Below, piece after piece: positions 35,400-48,000 of a stretch of DNA of 64,000 nucleotides. This stretch comes from Echinarachnius parma. Its lineage: Eukaryota > Echinodermata > Echinoidea > Clypeasteroida > Echinarachniidae. Position 1 is the first letter of the stretch; each line of letters begins with the position of its first letter. Location: the NCBI GenBank assembly GCA_037951105.1, contig JBAMJV010008350.1, positions 1 to 64,000 on the forward strand. Direction: 5' to 3'. The position numbers and the translations under genes were made by a program. A model generated the notes under the pieces. That model ran no database searches. It had not been told where the DNA came from and worked only from the letters and a program-made list of their open reading frames with translations.

Positions 35400-35830
35400 C
35401 GAAGTGACACCCGGGGCAGGCTACTATGCCCAAGATTGTAATTTTTAAACTTTATTAAATACATTCTTTGCTTTTCTTTTTGTTTCTTTTAAAAATTTTG
35501 TTTACTACAGACAGAAACGACAGACCTGGCAGACATGCCATCCTGCTCATACTACGTCGAGTCAGACTCGGACTTCGACGAAGAGCCAGCAAGATCACCA
35601 AGATCTCCATCACCACCCCCTCGTGTTCCAAAGGCCAAATCCAAAAAGCTAATTCAGCGAACACTGACAATGACGACGTCGCCCCCAACGATTACAACAC
35701 AGCGAAGGTCGCCAACATTGATGACGCCGCCCCCGACAATGACACGGCGCAGGTCGCCAGTGCAGCAAGACTGCACCAACTGCTCATCCCTTAAGAGGAA
35801 GATTGATGAGTTGGAGGAGGAACTTTAACA
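35400..35830 (+). pseudogene. Diverged BEN-family exon pieces
   Basis: At about 35398-35440 the text VEVTPGAGYYAQD matches the start of BEN-array exon D. The frame at 35535-35828 is Ser/Pro/Arg/Thr-rich and ends SSLKRKIDELEEEL stop, matching in pattern the PLKRKLDEVFK end of exon B. These are older relatives of the array at 21-33 kb. No complete gene can be assembled. Confidence 0.5.
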
Positions 35831-35849
35831 AGTTCCCTTTTGTTTTATC

Positions 35850-36200
35850 ATTTTTACCAGACTTTGGACAAAATATATCATATCTGTCTTCAAATGTAGA
35901 CCCAATGACGTACCTAATGCTATTCCCTAGAGGAACCCCAGGTTGGACTCCAGGAATGATGCACAACTCTTCTCACAGAACGCAAACAAGGAACATGATT
36001 ACACTGCTGCAATACTATAGTTACATGTTAGCAATAAGAAATCAATTCAGTTCAATACATACATGTAGAGGAGGGAAACTATTCCAACAGTACATTGTGG
36101 ACGCGTACGTTAAAACAGAAGGGAGCAGACTGTTCTTTGTCAGACAAAATCAAGCAATCCTGCGTGTGGAAAAATATCAAGGGCTAATTGCCATCAAGAG
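35850..36200 (+). pseudogene. Helitron_like_N fragment, copy 2 (longer)
   Basis: The frame reads DPMTYLMLFPRGTPGWTPGM, then LAIRNQFSSIHT, GGKLFQQYIVDAYVKTEG and RLFFVRQNQAILRVEKYQG. This order is characteristic of the N-terminal region of Helitron transposases. The open frame (35803-36390) then runs out of frame into Lys/Pro-rich sequence. The HUH (Rep) and helicase domains are absent here. Confidence 0.75.
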
Positions 36201-36259
36201 GAAGCCTGAATGTGCTTCGCCGGCCCAAGTGCGTCAGGCCCTAAACTGCAAAGTGCCGC

Positions 36260-36363
36260 CTCACACAACTTCAGCTCCAGGCAGAGGAAGCGGCCAATCC
36301 TGCCAAGGCCAAAGGCAAAGCTGGCAAGCCAAAGAAGAATACCCCAAAGAAGGCGAAACTTGC
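36260..36363 (+). other. Lys/Ala/Pro-rich coding scrap
   Basis: A frame reads LQAEEAANPAKAKGKAGKPK then KNTPKKAKLAI stop. The composition resembles a basic chromatin-protein tail. It lies between the Helitron and lectin fragments; the origin is unknown. Confidence 0.3.
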
Positions 36364-36389
36364 TATCTAGAACATTTTACGACAGGGTG

Positions 36390-36581
36390 AGCGCGACCGA
36401 GTTCATGTGGAGTGATGGATCAGCCGTTGACCATACCTACTGGGCCCCTGGACAGCCAGAACCTGCGTGTGCCGGAGGAGCCTCGCAGAACTGCATTTTC
36501 TTCATACCGGGAGACAATATTAAATGGCGCGATGCTGGTTGCACCAGGGCAGCTCTCACCACCATCATCTGTAAAGAGTGA
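36390..36581 (+). pseudogene. C-type lectin domain, C-terminal exon fragment
   Basis: The frame reads FMWSDGSAVDHTYWAPGQPE, a Cys-containing loop (CAGGASQNC), then IKWRDAGC and IICKE stop. These are the WSDGS, W.PGQP, W.D..C and final Cys landmarks of the second half of a C-type lectin-like domain. The first half (WIG and the first two cysteines) is absent. Its position directly behind Helitron sequence suggests gene-fragment capture. Confidence 0.65.
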
Positions 36582-36599
36582 CAAGTCAATTTCTTATTG

Positions 36600-37195
36600 A
36601 GAAAGGTCTGGAAAAAGACGCAAGGACTACAAGGGTGGGCAGCAAGCTTACCCAAAGGCCAAAGGGCTACAGGAGTTGCGCACCTCTTACAGGAAGAACG
36701 GCATCCTGCACCTTGATGACCTCTCATGTACTCTAGGGAACTATGCGGGGGATGTAATCCAGAGGCCTCTCAAGGATCATAACGGCCAGGCCAACAGAAG
36801 CCATTCACCCTAGATTCATACTCTTTGCTTACAGACAAGCAAATAGTACACATCTAAAGAGGAAAATAAAGGGGAAGCCCCTGATGGACCAGGGCAAGGT
36901 GGAGGCCATAGTGGAATACGTGACTGGGAGATGACTGGGTTTGATCTCCTCAGACATCAAAAGAAAGATGGCCAGGAGTAGCGTCCTCGGAGGTTAAACG
37001 AAAGATGGCCAGGAGTAGCGTCCTCAGAGATTAAACGAAAGATGGCCAGGAGTAGCGTCCTCAGAGATTAAACGAAAGATGGCCAGGAGTGACCTCCTCA
37101 GAAATCAAGAGAAAGATGTGCCAGAAGCTAAAGGACACCAGGGTGGCAGCGGATCTGCTCACAAATATAACAGGGACGATGTCAAACAAAGTATG
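36600..37195 (+). pseudogene. BEN C-terminal-like relic with a 37-bp tandem repeat
   Basis: A frame around 36880 reads LMDQGKVEAIVEYVTGR then a stop, then ISSDIKRKMARS. The end reads KLKDTRVAADLLTNITG. This Lys-Val-x-Ala-Ile and Ile-Lys-Arg-Lys pattern fits the C-terminal half of a BEN domain. Between the two parts the segment aaacgaaagatggccaggag is repeated about four times with a 37-bp period (36960-37105). 37 is not divisible by three, so the repeats shift the frame. Confidence 0.4.
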
Positions 37196-39097
37196 TTACA
37201 GCCGACATTAATAAATTAAACAAACTTACGTCTGTCAAAAAAGTGATGCGAGTGTCAAAACTGATGCGCAGGTCACCATTATACAGATAAGTTAAGGAAC
37301 ATTTCATCCTAGTCAATGAATACGTGGAGGGAATCTATACGAAACAAGTTCAAACAGAAAGGTTTGTGGAGGCCTTAAAGTGTATCATGGTCTTAAAGTG
37401 TAATACGGTGCCTAAGCTACTGAAAAAGATGTTACTGCGTGCGCGCAGGTCGCTTCTGCCTAATACCGCACCACGGTGCATGCATCACGTATGGCCGTCC
37501 GGCCTACCTGATATTTTGCAGTTGTTTCCAAAGGAGTGGGACTTGGATCTTGATTACTGGCACAGACGTTGCCATAGATAAGTTGGGTAGTCTTTAGCTG
37601 TCTGTCATCAGCTAATGACAACGTCTATGAAAGAAAGAGAATAAAACCATATCACAATACTATAATCACGAACAGACATAAAATACACGATTGGTAGAAC
37701 AGAAGACAATCGGTTCAATAAAATAAACCTCTCTTCACCAATGAAGCACCCCTCATTCCTGTTCAGGCCAAAGAAGTAATGGAACGCATCAACACACAGG
37801 ACGTCATGGGCGGCGACGTTCCTCCTCGCATGCTGGAACGCCTGGGATCTCGAATTCGAGTGGTACACGGACAGAATTACTTAGAACCTGTTTTGGCAGC
37901 ATGCAACTATATTCTGTAATTCGACGGCATCGAGGGAATGGATACCATATATACGCCATCGGTCTCAGCTAGCACACATCTTCGGTGGAAGTTCGCATTT
38001 TGATACAGCCAAGTATGTTAATGGATCATGCTGTATGGGTATCATGTAAAAGGAATCGCGCCAATATTGAAGGGGCCGTTGAAGCAAGGAAGCGAGCCCG
38101 GTAATGTAGCTCAGTCTTTAGATATTGCAACCATCACGCGGTCGACGTTGAAGAAACCTGCCCTACGTCTCTATAACAGACGCCTTAGCCGGAATTCTCC
38201 GGGCTGTAGGAAGTCGCCTTTCGACAACTCATCCGCGAACGTTTGATAAAGCACGACGCAGAAGATGAACGTTCCCCCCCAAGTGGATGAGAATAATATA
38301 GAGGCAATCTTTCTGCAATAAATTTGAGAAGGAACATCCTGGGGTCTATGGAGAAGGAATTTTACCTCAAGATAATGCTATGATCTTACATAGAGAATGA
38401 ATGTTCTACCAAGATATCTTTGGGGTCAGAATGTGTACGGCTGGGGTCTATGGAGAATGCCTGTTATACCTAGCTCAGCCTTGGATCTATGTTAATTGAA
38501 TGTTATAGCAAAAATTATACCTGAACATGTTGCAACACTACAGGGTGTACCAAAAAAGAAAGAAAAAAAGATGACTTACAGTTTACTTACAAAAAGAGGC
38601 ACCTTAAATTAGATTACCCTTTTTAATTTTTTGTTAGAAACACCTTGATAAGTCTACACATGGAGGCTATTACTCTGGTAGCTTTCGGTGTTCAACATTT
38701 GGTTCAGATCACTTCATTTGTAAATCATTTCAACATATATTTTTTAAATATAACTTTCGCTGACGAGTCAAAGAAATCAACAAGATCCCCCCCCCCCCCA
38801 AATAAAAAACCCACACAATAACATTGGTCACTTTCGTTGACTCTGATAGCTTTGTGGCTTTTATAGTTGGTTCAGCTCACTTCATTTTGGCTTTTATAAG
38901 CGTAATAAACATTCATTTATTTTGTTTAACATAAATTTTCTGTAAACCAAATTCATACGTATACCATCAAGACAGCAAACAAACATAACATAATTTTGCT
39001 GACACTTCAAATAAATCAACACGATATATCACCAAGACAACACACAAATAGACAAACGTTAAATAACATAAACAAACTTGAACGCCCTTCCTTTCCA
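37196..39097. other. Region with unrecognised coding-like scraps, no gene called
   Basis: Frames with non-random composition occur at 37324-37581 and 37741-37920 (the latter, without a start codon, reads NEAPLIPVQAKEVMERIN and RMLERLGSRIRVVHGQNYL). No domain is recognised in either. Near 38330-38510 the phrase ggggtctatggaga recurs. A tacagggtgtaccaaaaaag word at 38540 resembles a mariner-type end. A poly-C tract lies at about 38787. The rest is AT-rich. Confidence 0.4.
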
Positions 39098-42000
39098 TCA
39101 CGAATCGGATCCGGAATCGCTAATGTCGCTGTCGCTGAAATCGTATCCCCCAAGGAGGCTCAGCCCGCTGGATTTCTCCTTGGTCGCTATCTTCGATGCC
39201 GCCGTTTGTTTCGCCAGCCCCTCCTGGATGCTCCTCGCGAAAAAGTCCTCCTTATCCTCCTCTTCCTTCTCATCCTTCTTCTCCGACGAAACCGCTTCGC
39301 CAGAGTTTTCACTTTCGCTCGCTGATGTGCCAGGTTTACTTCCAGTGGGTTCTTTCTGGATACTGGTACTGTTTGAGGATTCCACTGTTGTCCCACTAAC
39401 TGAAGTTTGTATAGTGTTGGCAGGTGTAAGTGTTGTCCCACTAGCTGAAGTTTGTGTAGTGTTGGCAGGTGTAAGTGCTGTCCCACTAACTGAAGTTTGT
39501 GCAGCGTTGGCAGGTGTTAGTGTTGTCCCACTAGCTGCAGTTTGTGTAGTGTTTGGAGGTGTTAGTGTTGCCCCACTAGCTGAACATTGTGTAGTGTTGG
39601 CAGGTGCAAGTGCTGTCCCACTAGCTGAACATTGTGTAGTGTTGGCAGGTGCAAGTGCTGTCCCACTAGCTGAACATTGTGTAGTGCTGGCAGGTGCAAG
39701 TGCTGTCCCACCAACTGAAGTTTGTGTAGTGTTTGGAGGAGTTGATGTTGTCCCACCTACTGATGCTTGTGTAGTGTTGGCAGGAGTGGATGAACTCTTT
39801 TTCACCCTGACGAGTCCAGACAGTAGGGCTTTAGAGGACTTCTTTGATGAAGAACTAGAGCCGCTTTCTGCAAACTTCTGCTTCTTGATATCTGGCGAAT
39901 CCTGTAACAAGAAAAGGATATAGAAATATTGAAAATATACAAATTTAATAACTTATCACGTTATAAGTTAACTAGCATGAGCATTGAAAAGAAATTGTGA
40001 AGTACCATAATTATGCTGTGGCTTCAAGCACTGGTCTAGCCATCTAGAGGTCTTTGTATCAATTCCCAGCGAAACCCAATTTTTATTTGCTAACTACAAT
40101 TTAATTCATTTCTTGTCAGGATTCCCTACGTTTTAAAACATACATACTATGTAAATCTTTTCAAAGCGCTTAGAAGGCTTGCCTGCTGTAAGCGCTATAT
40201 AAATATACAGTCAAACCTGTGTATAGTGACCACCCAAGTGAAACAAGAAAAGTGGCCACTGTAGACAGGTGACCTCTATAGACAGGTTCTATATTGTTTT
40301 TCTCTGCAGCGGATCATTTCTGGTGGCCACTATAGGCAGGTTGGCTGCTATAGACAGGTGGCCACTAAGACAGGTTTGACTGTACATTATTATTATCATC
40401 CTTCTTGAACAAAACTGTTTTGCCAGAGCAACTCTACAAAAAAATAAAATAAAACTGTACATGTATAATAATTTCTACAACGATAACTGTTAATTTCGTT
40501 TAAACAAAATTCATTATCATTTACCTCTGTCAGGAAATCTGTTGGCCTTTTGTTTAGGTTCGAGTATGAGGGAGACGGTTTGGACAGGTCATCCTCTTCA
40601 TCATCATCGTCGTCATCAGCGAGCCTCTTGATGATGATGCCATCTCCTCCTTCCTTGCCAAAGAGTCTCCTGAAACACAACAAAAGACAGAAACATTTAA
40701 TTGTGATTTAGATAGTAAAATAGTTTAAGCTATTTATATGGCACACTTGCAGTGAAATAAACCCATTTCTATTCACCATGTACTTCTTCATCATAATGAT
40801 GCCATCTTCACATTCTTTGCCAAAGATTCCTGAAATACAAAAGAAAGAATAGACAATAAAACACTGTAATATTGTGTTTTATGACATTTAGCTAATATCT
40901 TGTCATGATAAATTCATGACTTTGATATTGGACACCGACAGTAACCCAAGTCTGAATCTATCCACCATCGACACCATCATAATCGAGCCTCTTGATAATG
41001 ATGCCATCTTCCCTTTCCTTGCCAAAGAGTCTCCTGAAACACAAAAGAAACATTTAATAGTGATTTAGCTAGTAAACAAAAAAAAACAATTCTATATGTA
41101 CTATTCATCAGCGAGCCTCTTGATGATGATGCCGTCACCTCCTTCCTTGCCAAAGAGTCTCCTGAAACACAAAAGAAATAATAATAATAATAATACAGCG
41201 GAATTATCCACCATCATCATGCTTTCACGATTATGATACATGTCAAACTGATGACGTCACCCTTATGGCTCTACAAACCCATTTGCCTGGGTCAAATTAA
41301 AATAAGTTGTACACAAGTACAATTTGATGTCAATTGCCTGAGCAATCATAATTGTCATTGTCGTCGTCATCATAATCACTACTCCCACTACCACCACCAA
41401 AACCATCCTTGCATACCTAATTTCTGCCTCATCTTCCTCCTCCTGCCTGCTCAGATTCTCTGCCTCAACCTCGGCTCCCTGTTTGAGAATCTCCTCATAG
41501 TTGATGGCCCTTTTCCTCATGTTCAGCTCCCTGAGTTCCTCTAGATTCTCCATCACTTCCATCTCCAGTTTGGAGTCCTTTGTCCTATTCTCCAAAAGCT
41601 GGAAGATAGAAATATAGGTTGAAGGTATGTTTTCATTAGGTGATGAAAAGGTATATTGATTGATTTGTTGATAATTGATTCAAGTGCTTGATCATCGACT
41701 AGAATAACAAACAAATCATCATACAGTAGTTCATAGCTCTTATCCTCATGTTAAATTCCCTTAGTCCCTCTAAATTCTCCATCGCTTCCATCTCCAGCTT
41801 TTTTCTTCTTTTTTTTTTTTTGTGGGGGGGTTATTGTGAAAATATGAACCTATGGGAATGCACTTTAACCAATATACCTTGTAAATAACTTATGAAATTC
41901 AGCCTCGGCTGTGAGGAAGCCATTTTTTAAATGATTGAATAGAACTTAATTGAATATTCAATGTGTTCTTACCTTCATCGGGTTGGTTGCATCGTCCTCG

Positions 42001-45000
42001 GCCTGTTTCTTATCTGCCTCCTCCGCAGCTTGAAAGAGTTTGACGGCCTCAAACAACCTGGTGGCCCCCTGCTCCAGGGTGTAGTCTTGGTTCTCAGGAT
42101 CAGTCTGCAAAAACAAACAAATTATAGTAATTTAAGAATCGACCACATTCTATAATTGTGTAGGGGTATAACTTGAAAAACAACCTTGTAGCTTAATCTC
42201 AGGATCGGTCAACAAATGGACAAATCAAAGTAATGATTAATAGATCTAGAAATAAACCTCATTCTTACTTATAAAGTTTACAAAACTTTTGAATGAACTA
42301 CATTCAGAGAGCCTCAAACAACCGGGTGGCCCCCTGCTCCAGCGTGTAGTCTTGGTTCTCAGGATCAGTCTACAGAAAACAAATGATAGCAATCATGAAT
42401 GAAACGTATAAATGAACTACATGTACGTTCTATGATTGTAAGAATTTGACAGCCTCAAACAACCTGGTGGCCCCCTGCTCCAGGGTGCAGTCTTGGTTCT
42501 CAGGATCAGTCTACAAATGAACACATCAAAGTAATGGTTAATAACATATTTCTAATAAATAAACCACATTCTTAGAATGTATAAAGTTAACTAAGTAAAT
42601 AAAACAAAACTTTTGAAAGAACTACATTCTATGATTGTAATAGTTTGACAGCCTCAAACAATCTGGTGGCCCCCTGCTCCAGGGTGTAGTCTTGGTTCTC
42701 AGGATCAGTCTGAAATCAAAGAACAAATGATACGAGTATGAACTATTTACGCAGCCTGAAAGAGTTTGACAGCCTCAAACAACCTGGAGTGCAGTCTTGG
42801 TTCTCAGAATCTGTCTGAAAGAAAAAGAACAAATGATATGAGTATGAACTATTAAGAAATCAAGACAAAGCCACAGTGATTTATAAGCCTGGCACAAACA
42901 GGCCAGACAATCAACAATCAACAATCACAACATTGATACTTAAAAAAATAAAACAACAAATAATTAAAGGGACTTAGTAACATTGTCCAAATCCTAAAAA
43001 TCCAATTTGAATTCTAGCGATTCCCTCATACCTTGTTGTATTCGTATTTGTAAGATATGTACGAATGAAGTGTTAAGATAATAAAAACTCTGTTGGAGTT
43101 TTAAAACCGTGTACAAAGTGAGTGCAGTGAGTTAGTGAATATCACTTTGCATTTTTGCTCATTACTCGGCCATGCAACGTCCATTTGACTTGAAATTTTC
43201 ACACAATATCCTGTGGACATATCAGATAACAACAATATACATTGGATCAACCATTCATCACTTTTTGCACACGTCAACAAAGTTACTAGATCCCCGGGGG
43301 GGGGGGGGGGGGGGGGCACTCATGTATAATGTAAGACGGGTATGTGCCGCTTAAAAGACCCCCTTTTTCACACTCGATCACAGCTCTAAAGATACCTGAT
43401 TTTCAAAAATTTCTACTCCATAGACCCTCGGAATGACTTGGCTAGGTAGTTGAGTAGCGACAATCCATTATTCTTCTTTTAGTTCGGCTCCATAGACCCC
43501 CGGAATGACTTGGCTTTGTATTTGAGTAGCGCCAAATCCATTATTCTTCTTCTAGTTCGGCTCCTTATAGACCACAATTTGAGCCTTTTTGAGGGTTTCC
43601 GTAGATATTTGGAATCTCCGAGTCTATATGTATTTTGTAGTTTTAGTCTGCTCCTTAGACCCCTTAACTCCTCTTTCAGGGATTTTGTAGCTCCAAAGAC
43701 CCTATATTTTGTGCGTTTCAGGGATTTTGTAGCTCCAAAGACCCTATATTTTGTGCTTGTAGTTAGCTCTTCAGACCCCCATTTCAGAGTTCCGTGCGGC
43801 ACACCCCCGTCAAAAAATAATTCGAGTGCCCCCCCCAGGACTAGATCCCTTTAAGGAAGGAAGGATGGGACAACAAGAGAAGAGAGGATGAAAAAAGGAA
43901 GGATTAAATTATTATTATAAACGATTCTTTTACCTTGAAGACGACCTCCGATATGCATCGGGGGCATCTGATGTAGAAGCGGTAGATGCGCAGTCCCAGG
44001 TAGTTCTCATTGTGGACATTCTCAGTCTTTGCGTTGAACTTCTTCCCCTTATAGATATAATCATTGCACATCTTACATCTGTGATTGAAAAGGAGATTTT
44101 AAAGCATTACAATTTGATGCAAACAAACCATGATCAACATTTTATTTTTAATGGCAACTTTTAAAGCTTGCATGAAGAAGAATATTATAAGAATTAGTTT
44201 ACCTATATACATTCAATATTGTATACAGTTTAGTGCAGTCCAGTGACCAGACAAAACCAAACAGGTACAAACAATTGATTATGGAAATGTTGGTATGCAA
44301 GTGATCATGCCTACATGAAAATTGTTTATTTTTATACAATTGTAATGAAGTATAATTCCCTACTAGATTTTGATATTATTATACACAGCACACCAGGTTC
44401 ACAGGGGAAAAAAAAAATTGGGGGGGGGGGTGCTACTTTTCAAGTTTGCATGCATGAAAAAAACAATCAAAACATTGTTTTGCATTGAACTCTATGTAAA
44501 TTTACAGGGGATCTTTTTGGCATTTTGGGGCATGTATTCAATCACTGCAGGTTCCAGTAAACAATGGGTTAAAGGACAATTTAAAGGGTACCACCACCTA
44601 AAAATAATAATTTTTTTTTATAGAAAGGTAACATCTTTAGTATTCCATTCCTTCAATAAGTTCACAAAAATATGTTTTCAGAAAAAAATATATAATTGGA
44701 AAACGCATCACCATTCTCAGCCATGCGGTCTGAATGCGCAGACTATTATGCGAGCACAGCCAGCGGCGCTCTATGCAGAGCGAACGAATCATCCGGGATT
44801 CTATTGACGTACGCGTAAATTGCATTGGCGCACTCGCAAATGCCTGGCCCGTGTGGAACCACGAGATAGCCGTGGTTCCGTAAGTGGTGGAAAATTAATT
44901 GCTTTGTTTATGAATTACACAACCCTTTGCAAAATGTTGGGTATCTATTTGATATCACAAAACGGTACCAAAACATATAATAATATGTTGTCCTTTGCCT

Positions 45001-48000
45001 GGTGGTCCCCTTTAAAGGGGAATTCCACCCCAGAAATGTGATGTTTGCTATAAAATGAAGTGAATATGAAGAATTATGATCGAAAATCTGAGCCAAAACG
45101 GTAGAGCAATAAAAAAGTTATGACAGGATGAACTTTGCTCCGATTTTTAGTATCGTTCGCAATTGCTATCGATCGTGACGTCACTTGCGAGCTGCAGCCA
45201 TTTTGACTTCTACATGGAAATTTAAAAAAAAAAAAATTTCTTAATAAGAAAGCAAATTTATGAGCTTACAAATTCCAAAGAGGTTGGCCTATCGATATTC
45301 TTCTATGAATTCGTGAAAACAAGCAGAGAAAATTTAATTTTTAGCAACGAAAATGAGAAATAAGTGTATTTTCATGTACTAAAGCCATGGCGAGTTGCTC
45401 GTCAATGATGTTGCATATGGCGGCAATTTTGAAACGATCGCTCATTACTACATGATGTTCAAATAGGTATAACTCCCGTGTTTCTTGTCCGATTTTGATC
45501 AAATTTTCACCAATTATGCCTCTTATTCTGCTTATTCAAATAACGAAAGGTTTTATCAGGCCCGGAATACCCCTTTAAGGGTTTAATTTGATTAAATGCA
45601 TTTCGATACTGTTACGATTATTCCCTCCAAGGTAACATATCCACGGGTTCACAAGAATATGATAAACATATACCAGATGATAAAATGTAATTTGGAACTC
45701 AAACTTTTAGAACACTGAATTCCGCAGATGTGGAGATCATATTGTAGGAATAGGCAATCCTTTATACTAACTTTGCACAAAAAAAGAAAACAACGGAAAC
45801 ACATCGTGCATGTGTTAATATTAATTTTTTGTTTTGGCATGCATTTTAATAATTTCATTCTATTTGCATTAATATTGTGCATACATTTAATTAGGGTGTT
45901 CCGGGGAACGTACGCTACCGGGGATGGGTCAGATTTAAAAAGTTCATTAAAATGTCAACAAAAGAGTGGGGTGGGGGAGGGGTACGACGCCCAAGCCTCT
46001 TTTTTCTTACCATGTGGAAGACGTTTTATATATCTTGCAGAGGTTGTTGTATCAATAAATTTGTGGTCGCTTTTATCTGACTAAAAACCCGCGGATTTCC
46101 GCGGGTGCCGCTAGTCAAGATACTATTACTATTATATAATACCACATGTTGTATGTTTATGTCATCATGGACCACCAGAGTCCTACTCTTTGACCAAATA
46201 AAATATCAATCACTTGTCCTGCCAACTACCGAAGTAATAGCTGTACAATGCAGGAATTAATTTTTAATGTTAGGGGGCTACTTTTCCAATCTGATGGATA
46301 TCCAGACATTTTTCACAATACAGTAATTTTAAAGGCTACCTACCGATTTCAGGGGGCTATTTTGACAATTAGGGGGCAACATTGCCCTCAGCCCCCGTAT
46401 ATTTCCTACCCTGTAGCTGTAGCATCTTTATTTGAGTTTTCCCCACAAGTACAAGTCACAAACATAACAAAATACATTACATTACTCAGAAATATAAAAG
46501 AAATGACTTACTGCATGTTAAATGGAGCCATGATTCTGACCGTGTACTGCCTCTCTTTGGCAAGCCTGAGCTTCGGGATCTTCGCCGGATCAAAGTCCGG
46601 AGGGTAGTATTTCTGTAAAAGAAAACAAGAAGTCAAATGTTATTATTAACCAATTGTAAGATATTTGAACAGAGTATCATGTAAATCCTCCGATATAGAT
46701 GCCGAACTGCGATATCAATATACACAAATTTACATGATTTAGGAGAATATGCAAATAAGGTAAAAAGCCTAATTATGCTCATTATATCCATTGTTAGAGG
46801 TTGCCACGGTGGCAACCAAGCTGAAATATCTTTAATACACATTTAGAATATGATTTCAAAGTAATAACGTGTTATTTTTGCTCATTATAGGCTGTAGCCA
46901 CTGAAAATGAATAATATTCATAAATATGCAAATTAGGGGCAGTCATCTTTGATTTCAGGGTGTTACCCATGTAGGACGCAGATGGGCATCCGAAATGGAA
47001 TCCTTACCCCAAAATACCCTGAAATTTGTTTTGATTACTATTGTACTATTCCTATACCGTAAAACTCCGTGTATAAGGCGCACCCGTGTATAAGTCGCAC
47101 CCCCAACTTTCTAAAAAAAAAAAAAACTGCTGCTCATGAATATTCATGTTTTCATTAGATAGCAATGCTCATTAAATATGCAAAATGCTAAATTCATTAA
47201 TAACTGTTTTTTAATGAGAAAAATGTATGACCACTGGTTAGAAAATTGAATATTAAATGAATGCTGCTACTCATGAACATTGAATAATCAATTAGTTGCA
47301 GTGTAACTGCTTACAGTTACAAAACTTGTATTTTGTTTTACTAACCACTATCATTTGTATGTAGGAAAAAGGTATATGTTGATAAATGTTCCCCTCACAT
47401 CAAGCTCTTGTCATGCCTTATAGACCAGTGTAATACACATTGAACATGATTCTTTAAAAAAAAAAAAAAAAAAAATTTGCTGTACCTGTGTATAAGGCGC
47501 ACCCCCGACTGAAATTTTTTCTGACGGAAAAAAGTGCGCCTTATACACAGAGTTTTACGGTATATCAACTGACCTCTCAACTTATTTCACAATTATGCAA
47601 ATTATCAAATTATCTTATAATGCTTATAAATAAAGTGCCCAAAGTTGCGAAGGTGGCAACCTCACTGATTGTCTTATAGAAACCATTTAGAACATGAATA
47701 ACCAAACAAATTGGACCAATGAACGTCTCCGAGCCTAATACACGAAATATGGGATCATCTACAGGACAAATGGCTCTGGTTTTTTTAAAGGTGCCAAAAG
47801 GCTTAATGGCACTTTGAGGGCCTGTATTTTTAAAAACATACTGAACTGAAAACTTATTTTTGTATTTTCTTATAGCATCCACCTAGATTGATCTCCCATA
47901 CCTTAACGAAAATATTTGGACTTCCCTTTATATAGGTCAGATAACCCTAAAGGGCCAATTGTTAACGGAAATTTGTCAACCAAAAATGGGTTCAATTATG

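Noticed and set aside
39078..39923. 281-residue open frame on the plus strand
   Set aside because: It is the antisense of YJU2 exon 7 and owes its length to the 45-bp repeat.
40005..40100. tRNA gene
   Set aside because: Only a weak tRNA-like box is present and no cloverleaf could be drawn; at most a SINE remnant.
43510..43854. 114-residue frame with repeated [12 protein letters not shown]
   Set aside because: It is the translation of a 45-bp tandem repeat inside a noncoding element with inverted G/C ends.
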